DNA of 64,000 nt, taken from Solea solea (taxonomy: Eukaryota > Chordata > Actinopteri > Pleuronectiformes > Soleidae). Below the pieces are notes generated by a model. That model saw nothing but the letters and a program-made list of their open reading frames with translations, was not told the origin of the DNA and searched no databases. The stretch covers positions 19,266,465-19,330,464 of the forward strand of contig NC_081145.1 of NCBI RefSeq assembly GCF_958295425.1, read 5' to 3'. Positions 60,701 to 64,000 of this stretch are shown piece by piece; position 1 is the first letter of the stretch, and each line of letters begins with the position of its first letter. The position numbers and the translations under genes are program-made.

Positions 60701-61990
60701 ATCATCCTCAGCTCGACACAACTGCATATTTCAGTTTTTTTTATTTTATTTCATGTTGTGTTGCTCAGGGTCGACGTCAGTGTCAGACCTCAACGGGGAT
60801 CATGAGATAAACCTGTGAGGCTGTAGAGGCTGTAGGATAATTACCAATCATTGAAGCAGTAAAAAACATAAGAGATTATCTGCTTTTTTAGTTAAATTGG
60901 TCAAAATTATTAGACATGCTGTGACAATGAGCCACCCCACATGGTCTCAGTTTAAACCTTCAAATAAAATGTGAAGATCCAGTGGTCTAGATGATCAATA
61001 ATTAACAAAGTTTATCAGTTATTTGACACTTTATAGTTCACACCTGATCAGTTACAAAGGGCAATGCTGATCTGATTATTTAATAATGCAGTGTCACGTA
61101 TGATACCCTTCACTCAGAGAAGCTGTCCAGGATGGAAACCTGATACAAATAGTGAGTTTCCATATTCCACAACCAATTTTATAATTTCCCCATATTTTAG
61201 CCACATTGGACTGCACATTCAAAATTACCCTGGACTTATGTTACCCAGATAAGTTATAAAGTGAATCAAACAAATCACATACTAACTCAAATCAGCTTAG
61301 CAAAAGTGAGAGACCACTTCAAACTTCTGGCAAAAAACTAAATAAAACATAATAGCCACAAAAAAATTTAACTAAAAAAAAGAGAAAATGTAATTTTATG
61401 ATGTGCTAATGCAGTATCAAATGTAGTCTGACATCTGAGTACCTAAATCAATACCTGTGCCCCAAGCAGAGGATGAAGCCGAATCAGAGAATTCCCCTAA
61501 AACCCCTTCACAGTATTCCACAGTCAGGGACTCCAATAGTGACTTGTAAACGTACCGTTGATGCTCCAAAGCTCCCAGTGCCAGCGACTCCAAGGGCCTC
61601 TCACTCCTGCCTGTGTGGGAGAGCAGAAAGAAGCTTTATTCAAACTCCACCACACTTTAAGATGTTGCAAAGAGACGGGGAGAGGGAGGGAAAGGGAGGA
61701 AGAGCAAGAGCATGGGAGAGAGAGAGCGAGAGAGAGAGAGAGAGATGTACTACTCCTGCCAGTTGGTGAGGTCATACAAAACAGTAGTGTAGTTCAAAAC
61801 CGGAACACTGAATCAGAGAAAAGCTGATGATGAAGAGAGCATCAGATTATCCCACTGTTTCCACAGATCGTCATCTAATTGGTTTGAATGAAGGTTAAAC
61901 TTGCTCTACTCACTGAAGGCAGCATGGAAACTGTGAAAGTGATGGACAGTGGAGCTCCATGATTAGATGTATATGTTTGAAATAATAATA
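57786..61990. other. Region upstream of the acan start codon, probably acan intron 1
   Basis: Contains the long 5' intron expected for acan, but no convincing untranslated exon or promoter. Seen: an ACCT run (about 59064-59094), a C-rich stretch (about 60125-60180), and a GA-rich stretch (61676-61745). Open frames of up to 178 codons exist (59730-60266) but have no recognisable domain. Confidence 0.5.
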
Positions 61991-61994
61991 ATTC

Positions 61995-62235
61995 TGCTTA
62001 AAAATGGTCTGTATTTATAAAGCGCTTTTCTGGTCCCGATGACCACTCAAACATGCTTTACACAACAGTTTTGCCATTCACTCTCATTCACACTCATCCT
62101 TTCATACCCATTCACACGCTGCTGGAACAGTCGTATCTTGCCCAACAACATGTCGTCAGTAGACCTGTGGAGCCTGGAATCAAACCCACAACCATCAAGT
62201 TCAACGCTCTACCACTGAGCTACTGTCGCCCCGTC
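61995..62235 (-). mobile_element. tRNA-derived SINE
   Basis: The minus strand begins ggggcgacagtagctcagtggtagagcg (A-box) and continues to ggttgtgggtttgattcc (B-box), spaced as in a tRNA. The body then runs through aatgagagtgaatggc and gtgtaaagcatgtttgagtgg, ending in aaagcgctttataaat-like DNA. This is a standard teleost tRNA-head SINE layout. Confidence 0.75.
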
Positions 62236-62312
62236 TTATGTAGAGCTTTTTTCAGAGTATTCAAAGTTGCTTTAAAAAACAAACAAAGGTAAGCAAAGAA
62301 ATCAAACATCTG

Positions 62313-62726
62313 TCAGGTGCTGAAGGCGGTCTTGTACAGGTGGGTTTTGAATGAGTTCAGTGAATCTGTAAAGTGGATGTTTGGAGGGTGAGAGTTCCAG
62401 AAGGCTGGGGCAGCAATGGCGTAGGCTCTATCTGTCATGGAGCAGTGTTTGGATCTGGTGGTGGGAGTCAGAAGGTTGCACGAATGAACGGAGTGGAGTT
62501 GGAGGAGGTCGGTGATGTACGGAGGAGTGAAGTTGTTTAAGGCTGTGAGGAGAACCTTGAATTTGATCTGTAACTGTATTGGAAGCCAGTGAAGTTTTTT
62601 TTTGTAGGATAGGTTTTTATAGAGATTCCTCAAAACATTCACCAGTATCAGTGTAACACTAAATGGCACTTGATGTCTTTTGACCCTATGAGGATTTGGT
62701 CTTAAGGTAGTGGTAATCATCATCAT
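62313..62726 (-). pseudogene. Non-LTR retrotransposon fragment (C-terminal end of reverse-transcriptase ORF)
   Basis: A 137-codon open frame with LHWLPIQLQIKFKVLL, PPYITDLLQLH, RAYAIAAPAFWNSHPP and DSLNSFKTHLY. This order is the well-known C-terminal signature of L2/Rex-type LINE ORF2 proteins in fish. The catalytic reverse-transcriptase part is absent, so this is a 5'-truncated dead copy. The upstream methionines are not a real start. The 3' end points left, toward the neighbouring SINE. Confidence 0.8.
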
Positions 62727-62739
62727 ATCATACGGTTTA

Positions 62740-64000
62740 TTTAAGGTTTGTGGCGATTTTTGTTGTCGTTGATGTGATTATTCTTCCTGTTTGGCCTTCA
62801 TGAACAGAAACTGTGTAACATGATTTGCATGCTGTGTCCTTCATCTGAAAATGTGGTCGGTCAAGCAAAAAATACCTGACCTGACTAAAAGGGAGCCTTT
62901 GTGTGTATACAGGGGCAGACACGGGTAAGAGGCTTTTACCTCAACAAACTGCTGAATGACCATCTGTGAATGTCGCTGGGTGACACTAGATCCAAACACC
63001 CAGAGTTGAGTGGAGCTGATAGACTTTATCAGTATTGCGTGAAGTCATTTGACACATGTTTATAACTATGTTTGCACACATGTCCATTTGAGAATGCATA
63101 TCTTTCCTGTCCTGCGACATGCTTCTGCCACTCGTGTCTGTGTGCATTCAGTTTAAAGATAAAACATGCTAATGTTGGCCTGGGGTTAAAGACAGGCGTG
63201 TCTCCCCGTTCGTCTCCCACCAAACTCCATTCAAATGTGTGACTAGTGGCTGTGTGCTCACTGGAACACACTCGCACTCCACATCTTCAAAGGGAAATGT
63301 ATTAAAAGCCAATTCACTTACTAATTTTGTGCTTATTTGCAGACCGCCTGTTTATTCAGCAGCTGCACGCAGGTGAAATAGAAACATTAGGTTTGCTCTC
63401 CATCATTCATGTCAATCAGCTGTTGCTGGGTAACATATCTCAAAGAGCATCACAGAGAGTCAGACGCCAAAACATTTTTATACCAAACCGCCTCCAAACA
63501 TCTATTTTATAGATTTATGCTGCAGCTTTTTTTACACAGCGAATGTTTGCCTTATTTCTATTGTGGCAGCTGAGCAACCCCAGTGGAAAGCCGGTGAGCA
63601 AGTTATACTCCAGCAACCATCCATCTGGGCAAGTATCGGGATTTATAATGGTGTACTGCAAGTCTCTTAAATCTTTAGGCCGAAATCACCCACAAAATTA
63701 GGGTCATAAGAGAGGAAATTAGGTTTTTGTGTTAGGAAAACTGCATCACGAGTCAAAACTCCACAGATTAATGAACAAACCGGCCTGACAGTTGGAGTGT
63801 CGTTAAATCCATTTATACTACAGAGTAAGTCAAATTTGTTGGTGCTGTGACCTCACACAGGCGTGTCATAATTTGTGAGTATACATTTGTTGTTGCTCAA
63901 TGCAGCAACAGCCAGGGAGAATCTAGGTGAGCCAAACCCGACCATTACCCCATTACACAATAACTGACAAAGGAAAAAAAAAAAAAAACCCTGCTCCCTT
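62740..64000. other. Right end of the window, no gene seen
   Basis: AT-rich DNA with only short open frames and no recognisable exon or structured repeat. A short poly-A run lies at 63975-63988. By synteny it may still be acan intron or upstream DNA. Confidence 0.5.

Noticed and set aside
57786..64000. A further gene upstream of acan (isg20 or aen expected from human synteny)
   Set aside because: I found no exon with the exonuclease motifs; these genes probably lie outside the window.

Overview
The window is vertebrate genomic DNA, most likely from a ray-finned (teleost) fish. The genes are split by GT-AG introns into small exons. The intergenic DNA is AT-rich and full of microsatellites, tRNA-derived SINE-like repeats, hAT-type MITEs and LINE 3' fragments. 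The proteins are plainly vertebrate extracellular-matrix and lipase families. I assembled all coding exons by eye from splice sites, reading phase and similarity to known family members; nothing was aligned by computer.

Four genes are present: abhd2 (minus, 610-4351 coding, the 3' part runs off the left edge), mfge8 (plus, 11181-30628), hapln3 (plus, 41172-44865) and acan/aggrecan (minus, 49813-57779). This is the block ABHD2-MFGE8-HAPLN3-ACAN of human 15q26.1, with the same relative orientations. abhd2 and mfge8 are head to head across about 5 kb. mfge8 and hapln3 run in tandem across about 8-10 kb of repeat-rich DNA. hapln3 and acan are tail to tail across about 5 kb.

The assembled products are mfge8 468 aa (signal peptide, three EGF-like domains with an RGD in the second, two discoidin domains), hapln3 375 aa (signal peptide, Ig V-set, two Link modules) and acan 1351 aa (G1, short interglobular domain, G2, two N-glycan-rich exons, compact SG-rich chondroitin-sulfate exon, EGF, C-type lectin, CCP, basic tail). 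For abhd2 the first 277 or so codons are present, including the nucleophile serine. In all four assemblies exon phases agree across every junction and total lengths are multiples of three (abhd2 excepted, being partial).

Functionally, Hapln and aggrecan G1 are known partners: both bind hyaluronan through Link modules and associate through their Ig domains, so the hapln3-acan pair encodes two parts of one matrix complex. Mfge8 is a secreted bridge between integrins (RGD) and phosphatidylserine (discoidin domains). Abhd2 is a membrane-anchored serine hydrolase with no evident link beyond conserved synteny.

I see no novel multi-gene system. The most interesting points are inside acan: a GC-AG intron, an interglobular domain lacking the mammalian aggrecanase motif, an 18-bp SGSGAI coding VNTR and a duplicated N-glycan exon. 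Others are tandem in-frame acceptors in mfge8, a three-copy repeat ending at the abhd2 start codon, and a transposon next to the hapln3 promoter.
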